A DNA stretch of 64,000 nucleotides, from contig CAWBPR010000011.1 in NCBI GenBank assembly GCA_963790775.1, positions 496,001 through 560,000 of the forward strand, written 5' to 3'. The notes below the pieces were generated by a model. That model did not search any database. It saw only the letters and a list, made by a program, of their open reading frames with translations, and had not been told where the DNA came from. This DNA is from JASJBU01 sp963790775 (GTDB taxonomy: Bacteria > Pseudomonadota > Gammaproteobacteria > Chromatiales > Chromatiaceae). Below are positions 53,702-63,324 of the stretch, piece after piece (the stretch's first letter is position 1; the number at the start of each line of letters is the position of its first letter). A program made the position numbers and the translations under genes.

Positions 53702-54646
53702 TTATGCTGGAGATCTGTTGTCTCGTACCGCCAGTATCGAGCAGGGGGCGTGATGGGCAACGCGAGTCGTAACTGAGCCCAGCAGGAATTTTTGAATTGC
53801 GCCCTTGCCTTTATGACCCAGTACAATCAGGTTGCATTGCATGCTCTCGGCTACATCGAGAATCTCCTGGCTGACATCGGAGGATTCATTGAGCTGGGTG
53901 GTAACATGGGGGGTTCCCCACTTGATTTCACTGGTAAGACGCTCCAGGGACTTTTGCGCCATTATCTTCTTCTCTTTCCAAACCCAGCTCAGGCGTTGCT
54001 TGATGTCCTGACGGTAGAGCTTGAGCAGTGGTAATACTGTCAGGTTGACGACTTCAACATTCTCGCCGAGGGGCAGGGCGGCGCAGAATTGAACAGCCTG
54101 TTTCGCAGAGGCTGAGTCATCGTAAGCCAGCAGGATACGAGACAGGGGATGCAGCGCCTGGTGTTCTGTTTCCTCGCCATCTTCTTTTATCGCATGGCTG
54201 CAATGAGGCCTGATGATCAGCACTGAGCAGTCGGCATAGGCGAGCACCTGATCTGACACACTGCCCAGCAGGAAACGCTTTATTCCGCCCAGGCCATGGG
54301 AGCCGACTACCACCAGATCAACCTGGAGCTTTTTTGCGGCGCGCACGATTTCTCTGGATGGATGACCCTCTTTGATGAGGCTTTTACAGTTCCAGCCGCT
54401 ACTGGTCAATTGAGCTTTGGCTTCAGATAGGATGTCTCCGGCCTCATCCTGCAGCATCAGTTTAGTCTGCCCAAGTAATTCAAGCTGTTCTTCACTCAGC
54501 TCAGTCTTCTTTCTGCTTTTATAGATCTCTTTTTCAATCACCGTAATCAGGGTCAGTTCACTGCCCTTGGGAAAGGGAAACTGCAGAAGGTAGTCGAGCG
54601 CATCCTTTGCGGTTTCCGAGCCATCTGTTGCCAGTAAAATTTTCAT
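53702..54646 (-). CDS. Tandem universal stress protein
   Basis: This protein of about 314 residues from ATG 54646 has two UspA domains. The first (1-145) has ILLATDGSETAKDALDYLL and the ATP-binding GSHGLGGIKRFLLGSVSDQVL. The second (about 170-310) has ILLAYDDSASAKQAVQF and GHKGKGAIQKFLLGSVTTRV. Both glycine motifs are intact, so ATP binding is likely. The frame is open from 54724, but the extra 26 residues are basic and not part of the family. It follows the Ca/Na exchanger by 61 bases on the same strand. Confidence 0.9.
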   Translation of the reverse strand: MKILLATDGSETAKDALDYLLQFPFPKGSELTLITVIEKEIYKSRKKTELSEEQLELLGQTKLMLQDEAGDILSEAKAQLTSSGWNCKSLIKEGHPSREIVRAAKKLQVDLVVVGSHGLGGIKRFLLGSVSDQVLAYADCSVLIIRPHCSHAIKEDGEETEHQALHPLSRILLAYDDSASAKQAVQFCAALPLGENVEVVNLTVLPLLKLYRQDIKQRLSWVWKEKKIMAQKSLERLTSEIKWGTPHVTTQLNESSDVSQEILDVAESMQCNLIVLGHKGKGAIQKFLLGSVTTRVAHHAPCSILAVRDNRSPA

Positions 54647-54707
54647 CAAACTGCGCCTCTTGTATCTGGGTCTTCTGAGTGACCGCTGTGTCAGTGGGTC
54701 ATCCTGC

Positions 54708-55778
54708 TTAATGCGCCGCACCAATGTTCAAAGCATATTGGAGAAAAACGTAGGTAACATAGACGCCAAGCAGCCAGGCGCCCTGCCATCGATAAAATAC
54801 TCCGGCGCTGTTCATGGAGATAAAAATCCGTAGTGAAAAGAGAATGACAAGCATGGCCGGAAAGTGGAAATAGTAGAAGTTGTCCGGTATTGCGAGGGGC
54901 GTGGCAGCGGCGGCTGCGCCGATTACGAAAAGGACATTCAGGACGTCCGCACCGACAATATTACCTACGGTAATTTCAGGATGCCCTTTGCGTACCGCCG
55001 CAATGGCGGTCATCAGTTCCGGTAGTGATGTGCCGAAGGCAACCATGGTGGCGGCAATCACATCATCAGGTACACCAAAGCGGTGCGCAATCTCCGAGGC
55101 GCAAGGTACCAGAATGCGGGCGCCGACGATGATCAGGACTAAACCACCGACCACCATCAGCCAGGAGAGCCATAAACTCAAAAATTCCTCTTCCGCCTCA
55201 CCGTTCTCCGACTGGTTCATGTCACCGCTCTGTTTAGCCCAGAGATAAGTGACGTAGAGATAGGCCAGCAGCAGAAACAGAAACAGAAAGCCAACCCAGC
55301 GATTGAGAATCGGTTCGCTATCGGACGGGGTGTTGAGCAGGACGAAGACGGCGATCACCACCAACAATGTAGCGGCCCCCACCTGCACCCAGCCGGTGCG
55401 GTTGAGGATGTAGCGATTCACCGGCACCGCCGCCAGTAAACAGGTCAGGCCGAATATCAATCCGGTATCAGCAATGATCGAGCCGACGCCATTGCCCAGA
55501 GCCAGGCCAGGATTACCCATGTATGCGGCCATCACGGAGACGAACGCCTCCGGAAGCGTGGTGCCGAGTGAGACGACCGTAGCGCCAATCACGATCTTCG
55601 GCAGACCGGTGCGTCTGGCCAGATCTACCACGCCGTCGATCATCCAGTCTGCACCTTTAGATAAAAGGGCAATGCAGACAACAATAATGATCAGCAGGGT
55701 GCTGGTCGATTGCTCTGCAACGAGTTGTTGCAGCAGGGTTTCGTCCCCGATCCACTGCAGCAGGCTGTGTTCCATCAT
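54708..55778 (-). CDS. Calcium/sodium antiporter (CaCA family, YrbG-like)
   Basis: The 356-residue inner-membrane protein has two inverted repeats of five helices. The alpha motifs are VSLGTTLPEAFVSVMAAY and VAFGTSLPELMTAIAAV, and the GN-D motif appears as GNGVGSIIADTGLI and GNIVGADVLNVL. It exchanges cytoplasmic Ca2+ for Na+ (or H+). It is divergent from a P-type ATPase of the Ca2+ type, so the locus is probably for calcium homeostasis. Confidence 0.93.
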   Translation of the reverse strand: MMEHSLLQWIGDETLLQQLVAEQSTSTLLIIIVVCIALLSKGADWMIDGVVDLARRTGLPKIVIGATVVSLGTTLPEAFVSVMAAYMGNPGLALGNGVGSIIADTGLIFGLTCLLAAVPVNRYILNRTGWVQVGAATLLVVIAVFVLLNTPSDSEPILNRWVGFLFLFLLLAYLYVTYLWAKQSGDMNQSENGEAEEEFLSLWLSWLMVVGGLVLIIVGARILVPCASEIAHRFGVPDDVIAATMVAFGTSLPELMTAIAAVRKGHPEITVGNIVGADVLNVLFVIGAAAAATPLAIPDNFYYFHFPAMLVILFSLRIFISMNSAGVFYRWQGAWLLGVYVTYVFLQYALNIGAAH

Positions 55779-55935
55779 TACTCCTTTGCAAGCCAGAGTT
55801 TGCAGTTCACATCATCTGTTTGCTGTAACATACGCTATTGCATACCTGCTGAGCAACTTCGTAATAAAACTGACATGCACGGGAGTTATGATGCTGTAAC
55901 AAAAGCTTAATGTAACCAAGTCAGACGCATGAGAA

Positions 55936-58900
55936 ATGGAAATATTCGATCAACAAACAGCACCTGCCCATTCAGCGATTAAGCTCATTCATGCCAGCGT
56001 CCCCGGTCGTATCCGACTGGAAATTCCGGGGCTCTACCGATCGCCAGGCTGCAAGCATCGTCTGGAAAATCAGCTCAGTCAGATCGAGTCAATCCATTCG
56101 GTCAAAGCCAGCACACGTACCGGTAAGCTGCTGCTCGTGCATGCGAAAAGCACCCCGCTTGAAGAGATCGTCGGTCTGGTGGAGTCGTTGCTCGGAGTAA
56201 CACAAACTCTTTCAGTACCGGTTGAGGTGGTTCCTCGACTACCTGAGTTTAAAATTTCCAGGGTGCTCGACAGCATCGTCTCTGTCATAAAAGGGTTCTC
56301 CTCCAGTTCCAGCGTGCTGCCCGTGATGGGTGCGGTGAGTGGTGCGGCTCAGCCGATGCAATCAGAACCGCAGGTTCAGGAGATTTACCCATGGCATCAG
56401 TTGGATGCGGGACAGGTACTTGAGAATCTGGGGGCACAGGATAAACAGGGTCTGAGCGGGGAAGAGGCGATTCTGCGTCTGCAGCGCTATGGTGAAAACA
56501 GTCTGGTTGCCAGTCAGCGACGTTCAGACCTGATTATCTTCATGGAACAGTTTATGAGTGCGCCGGTCGGCATGCTGGGGGCATCTGCGGTGATTTCCAT
56601 CCTTACGGGTGGAACCATTGACGCAGCGGTGATTCTGGGTGTGGTATTGATCAATGCGGTGATTGGCTTTGTCACTGAGCGGCAGGCGGAGTTGACCATC
56701 AGTTCACTCGCCAAGACCGGGGTGAGAGAGGTGACCGTGTTACGCAATGGGGCCGAGAGTCTGATCCCCGTTGAACAGATCGTGCCAGGCGACATCCTGG
56801 TGCTGGTGCCCGGCAGCTACATCGCTGCGGACATCCGGTTGTTGAGTTCACATCGCCTGAGTGTCGATGAGTCGGCGCTGACTGGCGAGAGCCTGCCGGT
56901 GGCCAAAGATCATGATTTTATCGGCAAGGAGGATACAGCGCTTGGCGATCGCAGCAACATGTCCTACATGGGCACCCATGTTACTGGAGGCAATGGACGC
57001 GGGGTGGTGATCGCCACCGCGAAGACCACTGAACTGGGGCAGATTCAAACCCTGGTGGGGGAGGCCGAGGCGCCTGAAACCCCGATGCAGCGTCAACTGG
57101 ACCAAATGGGCACTAAACTGGCTTTGCTCAGCGGCGTGGTCTGCGCCGGCGTATTCGTGGTGGGGGTATTACGTGGCTATGGCATGCTGGAGATGCTCAA
57201 GTCTTCGGTCTCACTGGCTGTGGCGGCAGTTCCGGAAGGGCTGCCGGCAGTGGCGACCACGACTCTGGCGATGGGCATCGCTGAAATGCGCAAGCGTAAT
57301 GTGTCGATCAGGCATCTCGATGCTGTGGAATCACTCGGCTCGGTACAGGTCTTCTGCATGGACAAGACCGGCACCCTGACGATGAATCGCATGGCGGTGG
57401 TGGCGGTCTACAGTGGTGCATTCGCTTACGCCGTCACGGAAGGCGTTTTCAGGCGCGACAACGAGGCCATTGACCCGGTTGGCCGTGAAGAACTGGTGCG
57501 CCTGATGCAGATTGTCTCACTCTGCAGCGAGTCGCAGATTGTCGGCAATCATGAGCACTATGAGCTGGAGGGTTCTCCAACCGAAAATGCCTTGGTGGAT
57601 CTGGCGCTGAATGCCGGTATCGATGTGCAAATCCTGCGCGCCGAGCATCCCACTCTGCGCATGCGTTATCGGGCGGAAGGCCGTCCCTTCATGAGCAGCC
57701 TCCATCCCGATACGCATGGTAAGCATCTGCTGGCGGTAAAAGGTAGCCCGGAAGAGGTATTGTCGCTATGTGATTTTCAGGTCAAGGCAGGTAAGCGGGT
57801 AAGGCTTTCGGCTGAGGCAAGAGCAGAGATTCTCAGCCAGAACGAGACCATGGCAGGGAATGCCTTGCGCGTGTTGGGTGCGGCCTATCGCCATCTCGAT
57901 GAAGAGCAGATGCCGGAGATAACCGCCGGTCTGACCTGGCTGGGTTTGGCGGGCATGGCCGACCCGATGCGTATCGGGATGGATCAATTGATTGCACAGT
58001 TCCATCAGGCTGGTATTGAAACCATCATGATCACCGGCGATCAGAGTGCAACAGCCCGGGCGATTGGCGAGCAACTCGGCCTGAGCGGCGGCAAGCCGTT
58101 AAAGGTGCTGGAGTCCAACGAACTGGAGAACATGGACCCTGAACTGTTGGCGGGTCTGGCGAAGAATGTGCATGTCTTCGCCCGCGTCAGTCCGGCGCAT
58201 AAACTCAAGATCGTGCGCGCCCTGCAGGAATCGGGTTACGTGGTGGCGATGACGGGTGACGGTATCAATGACGGTCCCGCTCTGAAGGCGGCTGATGTGG
58301 GTGTGGCGATGGGTGGCGGCGGCACCAACGTCGCGCGGGATGTCTCGGACGTGGTGCTGGAAGACGATAACCTGCACACCATGACCGTTGCGGTGGAGCA
58401 GGGCCGCACCATCTACAATAACATTCGTAAGATGATTCATTTCATGGTCTCCACCAACTTGACCGAGATCGAAGTCATGCTGGCAGGTATTGCAATGGGT
58501 CTGGGCGAGCCTCTCAATCCGATGCAGCTGCTGTGGATCAACCTGGTGACCGATATCTTTCCCGGCCTGGCACTGGCCATGGAACCCGCCGAGCCCGGTA
58601 TCATGCAAGTTCCACCGCGAGATCCTGAAGAGGCGATTATCGAAGGCCGGGATCTGAAGCGCATGAGCATTGAATCAGGCATCATTGGTCTGGGTACGAT
58701 GGGCGCGTTTCTGTATGGTATGAAGCGCTATGGACTGGGCCCTCAAGCGAGCACGCTGGCTTTCAACACACTGGTGTTCAACGAACTGGCCCACTCGTTC
58801 AGTTCCCGGTCTAAATACCGGAACGTTTTCGGGGGACAGGAATTACCACCCAATCCCCATCTGACCAAGGCGATCCTGGGTATGGGCGGACTTCAGGCGT

Positions 58901-59106
58901 TGGTCAGTCTGCTGCCCGGGGCCAGACGGTTGCTCGGGACTGCACCACTCAACATGATTGACGTGTTGGTTATCGCGGCCGGTGTCATAGTGCCGCTGAT
59001 TGTAAACGAAGCCACCAAACCGGCGCCGCCGCGAGCCAAGGAAGAAGATGAGATTGAGATCAATGACGAAGGGTACGCAGTCGTAGAGATGGAGGAGACA
59101 GTGTGA
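55936..59106 (+). CDS. P-type cation ATPase (P2A, Ca2+ type) with N-terminal HMA-like domain
   Basis: The 1056-residue pump has an HMA-like N-terminal domain without CxxC (IHASVPGRIRLEIPGLYRSP, about 15-90), then a cation-ATPase N-terminal region, actuator LTGES, transmembrane PEGLP in TM4, phosphorylation site CMDKTGTLTMNRM (Asp476) and hinge GDGINDGPALKAADVGVAMG. PEGLP and the missing metal-binding CPC point to Ca2+ (or Mn2+) rather than copper. A Ca/Na exchanger is divergent. The stop overlaps the metK start by four bases, so the two are translationally coupled. The C-terminus is acidic (KEEDEIEINDEGYAVVEMEE). Confidence 0.9.
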   Translation: MEIFDQQTAPAHSAIKLIHASVPGRIRLEIPGLYRSPGCKHRLENQLSQIESIHSVKASTRTGKLLLVHAKSTPLEEIVGLVESLLGVTQTLSVPVEVVPRLPEFKISRVLDSIVSVIKGFSSSSSVLPVMGAVSGAAQPMQSEPQVQEIYPWHQLDAGQVLENLGAQDKQGLSGEEAILRLQRYGENSLVASQRRSDLIIFMEQFMSAPVGMLGASAVISILTGGTIDAAVILGVVLINAVIGFVTERQAELTISSLAKTGVREVTVLRNGAESLIPVEQIVPGDILVLVPGSYIAADIRLLSSHRLSVDESALTGESLPVAKDHDFIGKEDTALGDRSNMSYMGTHVTGGNGRGVVIATAKTTELGQIQTLVGEAEAPETPMQRQLDQMGTKLALLSGVVCAGVFVVGVLRGYGMLEMLKSSVSLAVAAVPEGLPAVATTTLAMGIAEMRKRNVSIRHLDAVESLGSVQVFCMDKTGTLTMNRMAVVAVYSGAFAYAVTEGVFRRDNEAIDPVGREELVRLMQIVSLCSESQIVGNHEHYELEGSPTENALVDLALNAGIDVQILRAEHPTLRMRYRAEGRPFMSSLHPDTHGKHLLAVKGSPEEVLSLCDFQVKAGKRVRLSAEARAEILSQNETMAGNALRVLGAAYRHLDEEQMPEITAGLTWLGLAGMADPMRIGMDQLIAQFHQAGIETIMITGDQSATARAIGEQLGLSGGKPLKVLESNELENMDPELLAGLAKNVHVFARVSPAHKLKIVRALQESGYVVAMTGDGINDGPALKAADVGVAMGGGGTNVARDVSDVVLEDDNLHTMTVAVEQGRTIYNNIRKMIHFMVSTNLTEIEVMLAGIAMGLGEPLNPMQLLWINLVTDIFPGLALAMEPAEPGIMQVPPRDPEEAIIEGRDLKRMSIESGIIGLGTMGAFLYGMKRYGLGPQASTLAFNTLVFNELAHSFSSRSKYRNVFGGQELPPNPHLTKAILGMGGLQALVSLLPGARRLLGTAPLNMIDVLVIAAGVIVPLIVNEATKPAPPRAKEEDEIEINDEGYAVVEMEETV

Positions 59107-60290
59107 ACGACAATTATATTTTCACCTCGGAGTCCAGTACGGCAGGACATCCTGACAAGCTTTGTGATCAGGTGAGTGACGCCATCGTCGATCACTTCCT
59201 GATTGCAGATCCTCATGCCAGGATCGTTGCCGAATGTGCGGTCTCAAGCGGTGTGCTGTTCATTTCAGCGCACTATGCATCCCAGGCGAAGCTGGATATC
59301 CCTGAGATAGCCCGGCAGATGATCCGGGAGATCGGGTATTCGAAGGATGTATTCGATGCCGATGCCTGCACCATCATGACCAGTTTCATGGATCATACGG
59401 TCACCGCCTACTCTCCGGTCGATCTTGCCGAACTGGATGAGCAACAGATCGATCAGGTCACAGCCAAGCATCAGGTGACTCTGTTCGGTTATGCCTGTGA
59501 TCAGACAGCGGCGCTGATTCCTCTACCGATCTGGCTCGCCCATCGCTTTGCGGAAACCCTGGCTTCGTCAAAGGTGGTGAAAAAACTTCCCTACCTGTTG
59601 CCGGATGGTAAGACGCAGGTGGGCATAGAGTACAGTAACGGCAACCCGGAGCGAATCCATTCGATAACCCTGATCGCCAGTCAGACAGACGCGGAAGCAG
59701 CGAATCCTGATCAGCTGCGGGATGACCTGATCAAGCATGTGGTACAGCCGGTGCTGAAGACGGAAACATACAAAGCGGATGACAAGACCCTGATCTTCGT
59801 CAATCCTGAAGGGCCGCTGATTGGCGGTGGTCCTGCCGCCCACTCCGGGCTGACCGGGCGTAAGACAGGCATGGATACCTATGGCGAGTATGCCCGCCAC
59901 AGCGGTGCGGCATTGAGCGGTAAGGATCCCATGCGTATCGATAGGATCGGCGCCTATGCGGCCCGTTATGCTGCGAAAAACGTGGTGGCGTCCGGTCTTG
60001 CCCGGGAGTGCGAGGTGCAGCTGAGTTATTCGATCGGGAGCGCCGCGCCGGTGAGCCTGCGGGTGCGAACCTTCGGTTCCGGTGCTGTGGATGATCGTCA
60101 ACTGACGCAGCGCGTGAAGGAGTTGTTTGATTTTCGCCTGGCCAGCATCGTGCGGGATTTTAGGCTGCAGTATCTGCCTGGCGAGATGGCTGACGGTTTT
60201 TATCGCAGGCTGGCCGTCTACGGGCATATGGGCCGCATCGATCTGGATCTGCCTTGGGAGAGGACCGACAAGGCAGATGCATTGAAATAG
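59103..60290 (+). CDS. metK: Divergent S-adenosylmethionine synthetase (MetK)
   Basis: The 395-residue enzyme starts at a GTG overlapping the ATPase stop. ATP/methionine motifs: GHPDKLCDQVSDAIVD, FGYACDQTAALIPLPIWLAHR and GLTGRKTGMDTYG, SGKDPMRIDRIGAYAARYAAKNVVASGLA. The blocks are shifted from the usual MetK wording (for example GGGPAAHSGLTGRK instead of GGPxGDAGLTGRK), so this is a distinct subfamily, perhaps a second MetK. It makes SAM from ATP and methionine. Coupling to a cation pump is unusual. An independent housekeeping metK may lie outside the window. Confidence 0.9.
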   Translation: MNDNYIFTSESSTAGHPDKLCDQVSDAIVDHFLIADPHARIVAECAVSSGVLFISAHYASQAKLDIPEIARQMIREIGYSKDVFDADACTIMTSFMDHTVTAYSPVDLAELDEQQIDQVTAKHQVTLFGYACDQTAALIPLPIWLAHRFAETLASSKVVKKLPYLLPDGKTQVGIEYSNGNPERIHSITLIASQTDAEAANPDQLRDDLIKHVVQPVLKTETYKADDKTLIFVNPEGPLIGGGPAAHSGLTGRKTGMDTYGEYARHSGAALSGKDPMRIDRIGAYAARYAAKNVVASGLARECEVQLSYSIGSAAPVSLRVRTFGSGAVDDRQLTQRVKELFDFRLASIVRDFRLQYLPGEMADGFYRRLAVYGHMGRIDLDLPWERTDKADALK

Positions 60291-60520
60291 CCTGCCTGTG
60301 CATAACGGCGGCGCTGGTGCGTCAGAATGCGCGCCCGCCACATATACTTCATTTATACCAGTTGCTTAGGCTGGGTTGTAAGATCTGCCTGATTGACTGT
60401 GTCAGCATGCCCCTGCCTTAATTATTGGCCTCAAATACATTGTAAGAGGGGAGGAAACCACAACCAAGGCCTTTAATTCATCGAAAACTGTGATCTGAAC
60501 CAGATTAGTGGCAGCGACTC

Positions 60521-60549
60521 TTGACTATAACATTAGAAAAAACTAATAT
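60521..60549 (+). promoter_or_regulatory. Sigma-70 promoter of the small membrane protein gene at 60575
   Basis: TTGACT (60521-60526), a 17-base spacer and TAATAT (60544-60549) make a near-consensus promoter. Its first TTG is therefore not a start codon, although the frame opens there. Transcription should begin near 60557. The remaining bases of the 60291-60520 gap show nothing recognisable. Confidence 0.8.
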
Positions 60550-60574
60550 ACTTATCATTATGAGAAACTATCTA

Positions 60575-60832
60575 ATGAAGGTAAATGAAGTGGCTACTTT
60601 CACGTGTCAATCAATGCGGACAGCAATCATCATAGCCGGCAGTCTGCTGGCTGTGGCGATCCTGCTCCTCTTACCGGTAATAATTCTGCCTAAACCCTTG
60701 CCTTACCCAGTGGTGCTTTTTGTCTATCCAGGGTTTGCAGCGTTGATTCTGAGTCCATTGGTGCTGCTGGCTACAGCCGTGGTCTCACTGGTGCCATCTG
60801 TCAACTCCCAGTTACATAACTGCCAGCACTAA
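60575..60832 (+). CDS. Small two-helix membrane protein, paralogue of the gene at 60938
   Basis: About 85 residues from ATG 60575: a polar N-terminus, then SMRTAIIIAGSLLAVAILLLLPVII and VVLFVYPGFAALILSPLVLLATAVVSLVP, and a Cys-Gln-His end. The layout, MR-start of the hydrophobic part and C-x-H end are the same in the convergent gene at 60938-61186. I do not recognise a family; ATG at 60560 would leave almost no leader. Confidence 0.6.
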   Translation: MKVNEVATFTCQSMRTAIIIAGSLLAVAILLLLPVIILPKPLPYPVVLFVYPGFAALILSPLVLLATAVVSLVPSVNSQLHNCQH

Positions 60833-60862
60833 TCTGAGAAGAATCCAGTTGGTATGAATGCC

Positions 60863-60887
60863 GCCTCCCGCACACCTGGCGGGAGGC
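60863..60887. terminator. Bidirectional hairpin between the convergent small membrane genes
   Basis: GCCTCCCGC and GCGGGAGGC enclose a seven-base loop. It lies between two converging genes and can serve both, although no long U run follows on either side. Confidence 0.65.
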
Positions 60888-60937
60888 AGTGTTCGTCACT
60901 GTGGTGTTCCAGGCTGGCTTAATTCAGGAATGGGTAC

Positions 60938-61186
60938 TCAATGTTCGCATTTATCCATTTTTTCCTTGGCGCCGGGAAGCACTGAAAGCAGGAAGGTTGC
61001 AATCAGGATCAAGGGTGCGAATAACAGCAGCAGCAAGCCGGCGAACATGACGATATGCTGCATGTAGAAAATTTCCGGAACTATCTGCGTGCCGGCGAGA
61101 ATCATCAGGATTCCCGCGAAAAAGAAGATCGCGGTCACCAGTACGCCTTCACGCATTGTTCTGCAGCCAATTTTCAGAAGATTCAT
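60938..61186 (-). CDS. Small two-helix membrane protein in the HAO-NapC operon
   Basis: The 82-residue protein has two hydrophobic segments (GVLVTAIFFFAGILMILAG and HIVMFAGLLLLLFAPLILIATFLLSVLP) and ends in DKCEH. It aligns over its length with the convergent protein at 60575-60832 (shared TMREG/SMRTA, LLxLLxxPLxLxAT, C-x-H end). It follows the NapC-like gene by 52 bases on the same strand and may help assemble or anchor the cytochromes; that is inference. Confidence 0.62.
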   Translation of the reverse strand: MNLLKIGCRTMREGVLVTAIFFFAGILMILAGTQIVPEIFYMQHIVMFAGLLLLLFAPLILIATFLLSVLPGAKEKMDKCEH

Positions 61187-61238
61187 ACGCTTAAGCTCTA
61201 TTTAATGAATTTTATGGATTAGGGTTAGCGAAAGAACT

Positions 61239-61862
61239 CTAACCATCTCCTAAAAGTCTATCTGCTTCGCCGGTTTCAAGACCAAATTTTTTCTCAATCA
61301 TTCTGTTCCAGGCATCGCGTTTGAAAACGCTTTCATCCGGGACCCGCTGGTGTACCAGATTATAGTGGCATTCAATGCAGGTTTTGTCTTTGGCATCCTC
61401 CGTGTGAATCAGGTTGGTATCCGGCCGGCTGCCGAAAATGGCCTGTTTGACATGGCAGCGCTTACAAGTGGCGGAGTCTCTATTTTTGAACCACCGGCGC
61501 GCTGCAAAGGCGGCTTCAGGCAGGTGCAGTGCATTGATGACCGGGTCATCGTAGTCGGGTCCAAAAATCTGGTTTATGACATCCTTGCCACCGATGAAAT
61601 GATCCCAGGTCGCGGCAAAAACACCTTCAGAGACATGGCAGTCTCCGCAACTCGCGCGAACCCCTGAGTCGGGGCGGTAATGGGCCGACTCCCGATAGGG
61701 TTCAGCGACAATCTCCATTGAGTGGCAGGTCGTGCAAAACTCTTCAGTGCTGGTGAAATGGTCGAACTCGATCAGGAACAAAACAAAACCAATACCAGCC
61801 AGACCTCCAATCATGAGTGCGAACAGCACATGTCTGGTAATGAATAGCGGAATCTTAATCAT
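61239..61862 (-). CDS. NapC/NirT-family membrane tetrahaem cytochrome c
   Basis: The 207-residue protein has one N-terminal membrane anchor (HVLFALMIGGLAGIGFVLFLIEF) and four CxxCH sites: CTTCHSM (with Met as likely axial ligand), CGDCHV, CKRCHV and CIECHY. NapC-type proteins oxidise quinol and pass electrons to a periplasmic reductase. It overlaps the octahaem gene by eight bases, so the pair forms one complex in all likelihood. Confidence 0.93.
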   Translation of the reverse strand: MIKIPLFITRHVLFALMIGGLAGIGFVLFLIEFDHFTSTEEFCTTCHSMEIVAEPYRESAHYRPDSGVRASCGDCHVSEGVFAATWDHFIGGKDVINQIFGPDYDDPVINALHLPEAAFAARRWFKNRDSATCKRCHVKQAIFGSRPDTNLIHTEDAKDKTCIECHYNLVHQRVPDESVFKRDAWNRMIEKKFGLETGEADRLLGDG

Positions 61863-63324
61863 GACTGGGCCTGCCTATGCCATAACCAAGGATAGGATTG
61901 GGCCTGTCCGGGTTTTTCAGCCAGTTGTGCTGCTCCAGACTGGTCACGTGTTGTTCGATCAGAGCATCTGCCCGCTCTTTGCCTGCCAATTCGCGTAGTT
62001 GAGGTAAAAACTCACCATAGAAGTTTTGACCAACCAGGTGCATGCCTTCCCACCAGGCCAGGTTGGGGCTCATCATGGCGGCCCCGTGTCTTGCTTTGGT
62101 TCCTTCATCGTGCCAAAGGCGCCAATAAGTGAACTCAATCGGTTCATCGAATGGGGCAGGGGTCAGCAGATTGAGGTTATACAGCGCCTGCATGATGGCC
62201 TGAGCAGGCTTACCGAATTTTTCGTTATACAGTTCAACAACGTCATCGAACTGTTTCATGAAGCCTTCCGCAAAACCCTTGCTGTGGCACTCGAGGCAGA
62301 CTTTCTGCATGATCTGACGCCGCCGCATTGGAGTGGCGACCGCCTTTACCTTACCCATCTCACCATTCAATTTGCTGAGTTCGGTGCCGCGCCTTGGCGC
62401 TGCTTGCGATTCGGGCAGATTCCTGCGGTCACCGTCATCGAAGATGACAAGATGCTGTCTCTCCGATACGGGGCTGTTCAGGCTCCACGAATCCCGCATT
62501 CCCACGTCGTGAGTGGCGTCGATACCCGGTGATGCGCCCATGTGGCAGGTCACACAGGTCGGTGCGGCGGAGTAGTCCTTGCCAAGCACCCACTCATCAC
62601 TGTCGAGGTTCATCTTGTCTCTGTTGGAGGCAAACAGTGCGCCATGTTTGGAACTCTGGTACACATCATCATCCGGAGATTCAGGGCCGGTGTGACACCA
62701 GACACAGGCACTCGGGTCGCGCGCCTGTGCTTTGGAGAAGCTATGCCGCGCATGGCATGCGGAACAGGAGCCGTGGGAGCCATCCGGATTGATGCGTCCG
62801 ATGCCGGTGTTCGGCCAGGTTTCAGGAGAGAGAGTGCCATCGCCGCGCACTTCCACCTTTGATCCATGACATTGTGCACAGCCTGCGGCGATCATCTCTT
62901 TACCGCTCAGATTATCCGCCAGGGCAGGCATGCGGTTTTTGATCAGAGAGAGCGCCTTCGAGTGCACGGATCCCTCCGTCTCCCTGAATTCTTTGGTGTG
63001 GCAGCGGCCGCAATCTTTAGGCGAGACAATCGTTGCGATAATACTGCCCTCATGCTCGATGGCGTCTTTTTCAACCTGATCGGCAAGATGGCAATCGAGG
63101 CAGTTTACCCCTGCTGCTGCATGAGCGCTGTTCTCCCATTCATGGGTGAGTCCGGCGGAAGACTTCTTGTGACAACTGATACAGGCCTTACCTTCTTCGA
63201 TCCCCCAGTTGCTGGGTTCCAAGGCGACTTTTTCAGCGAAGCATACCGAGATAACGCCAGACCAGAGTGGCAAGATCAAAATGAGAAAAAGAATGATCTC
63301 TCTGGGTAATTTATGGCTGATCAT
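61855..63324 (-). CDS. Octahaem cytochrome c of the HAO (hydroxylamine oxidoreductase-like) family
   Basis: The product is about 489 residues from ATG 63324 (GGAGAGGAT upstream); the open frame reaches 63450 but the signal peptide (ILFLILILPLWSGVISVCFA) starts here. Eight CxxCH sites are at residues 48, 75, 105, 149, 187, 207, 257 and 343. The end (FTYWRLWHDEGTKARHGAAM) resembles HAO. With a NapC partner it matches the reverse (reductive) HAO systems of sulfur and epsilonproteobacteria, which reduce nitrite or hydroxylamine. The catalytic Tyr that crosslinks haem P460 in oxidising HAO is not obvious (the region reads NLAWWEGMHLV), favouring a reductive role. This needs an alignment. Confidence 0.82.
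   Translation of the reverse strand: MISHKLPREIILFLILILPLWSGVISVCFAEKVALEPSNWGIEEGKACISCHKKSSAGLTHEWENSAHAAAGVNCLDCHLADQVEKDAIEHEGSIIATIVSPKDCGRCHTKEFRETEGSVHSKALSLIKNRMPALADNLSGKEMIAAGCAQCHGSKVEVRGDGTLSPETWPNTGIGRINPDGSHGSCSACHARHSFSKAQARDPSACVWCHTGPESPDDDVYQSSKHGALFASNRDKMNLDSDEWVLGKDYSAAPTCVTCHMGASPGIDATHDVGMRDSWSLNSPVSERQHLVIFDDGDRRNLPESQAAPRRGTELSKLNGEMGKVKAVATPMRRRQIMQKVCLECHSKGFAEGFMKQFDDVVELYNEKFGKPAQAIMQALYNLNLLTPAPFDEPIEFTYWRLWHDEGTKARHGAAMMSPNLAWWEGMHLVGQNFYGEFLPQLRELAGKERADALIEQHVTSLEQHNWLKNPDRPNPILGYGIGRPSHD

Noticed and set aside
60521..60574. TTG start for the small membrane protein
   Set aside because: The TTG belongs to a -35 box TTGACT with a 17-base spaced TAATAT; the ATG at 60575 is used instead.
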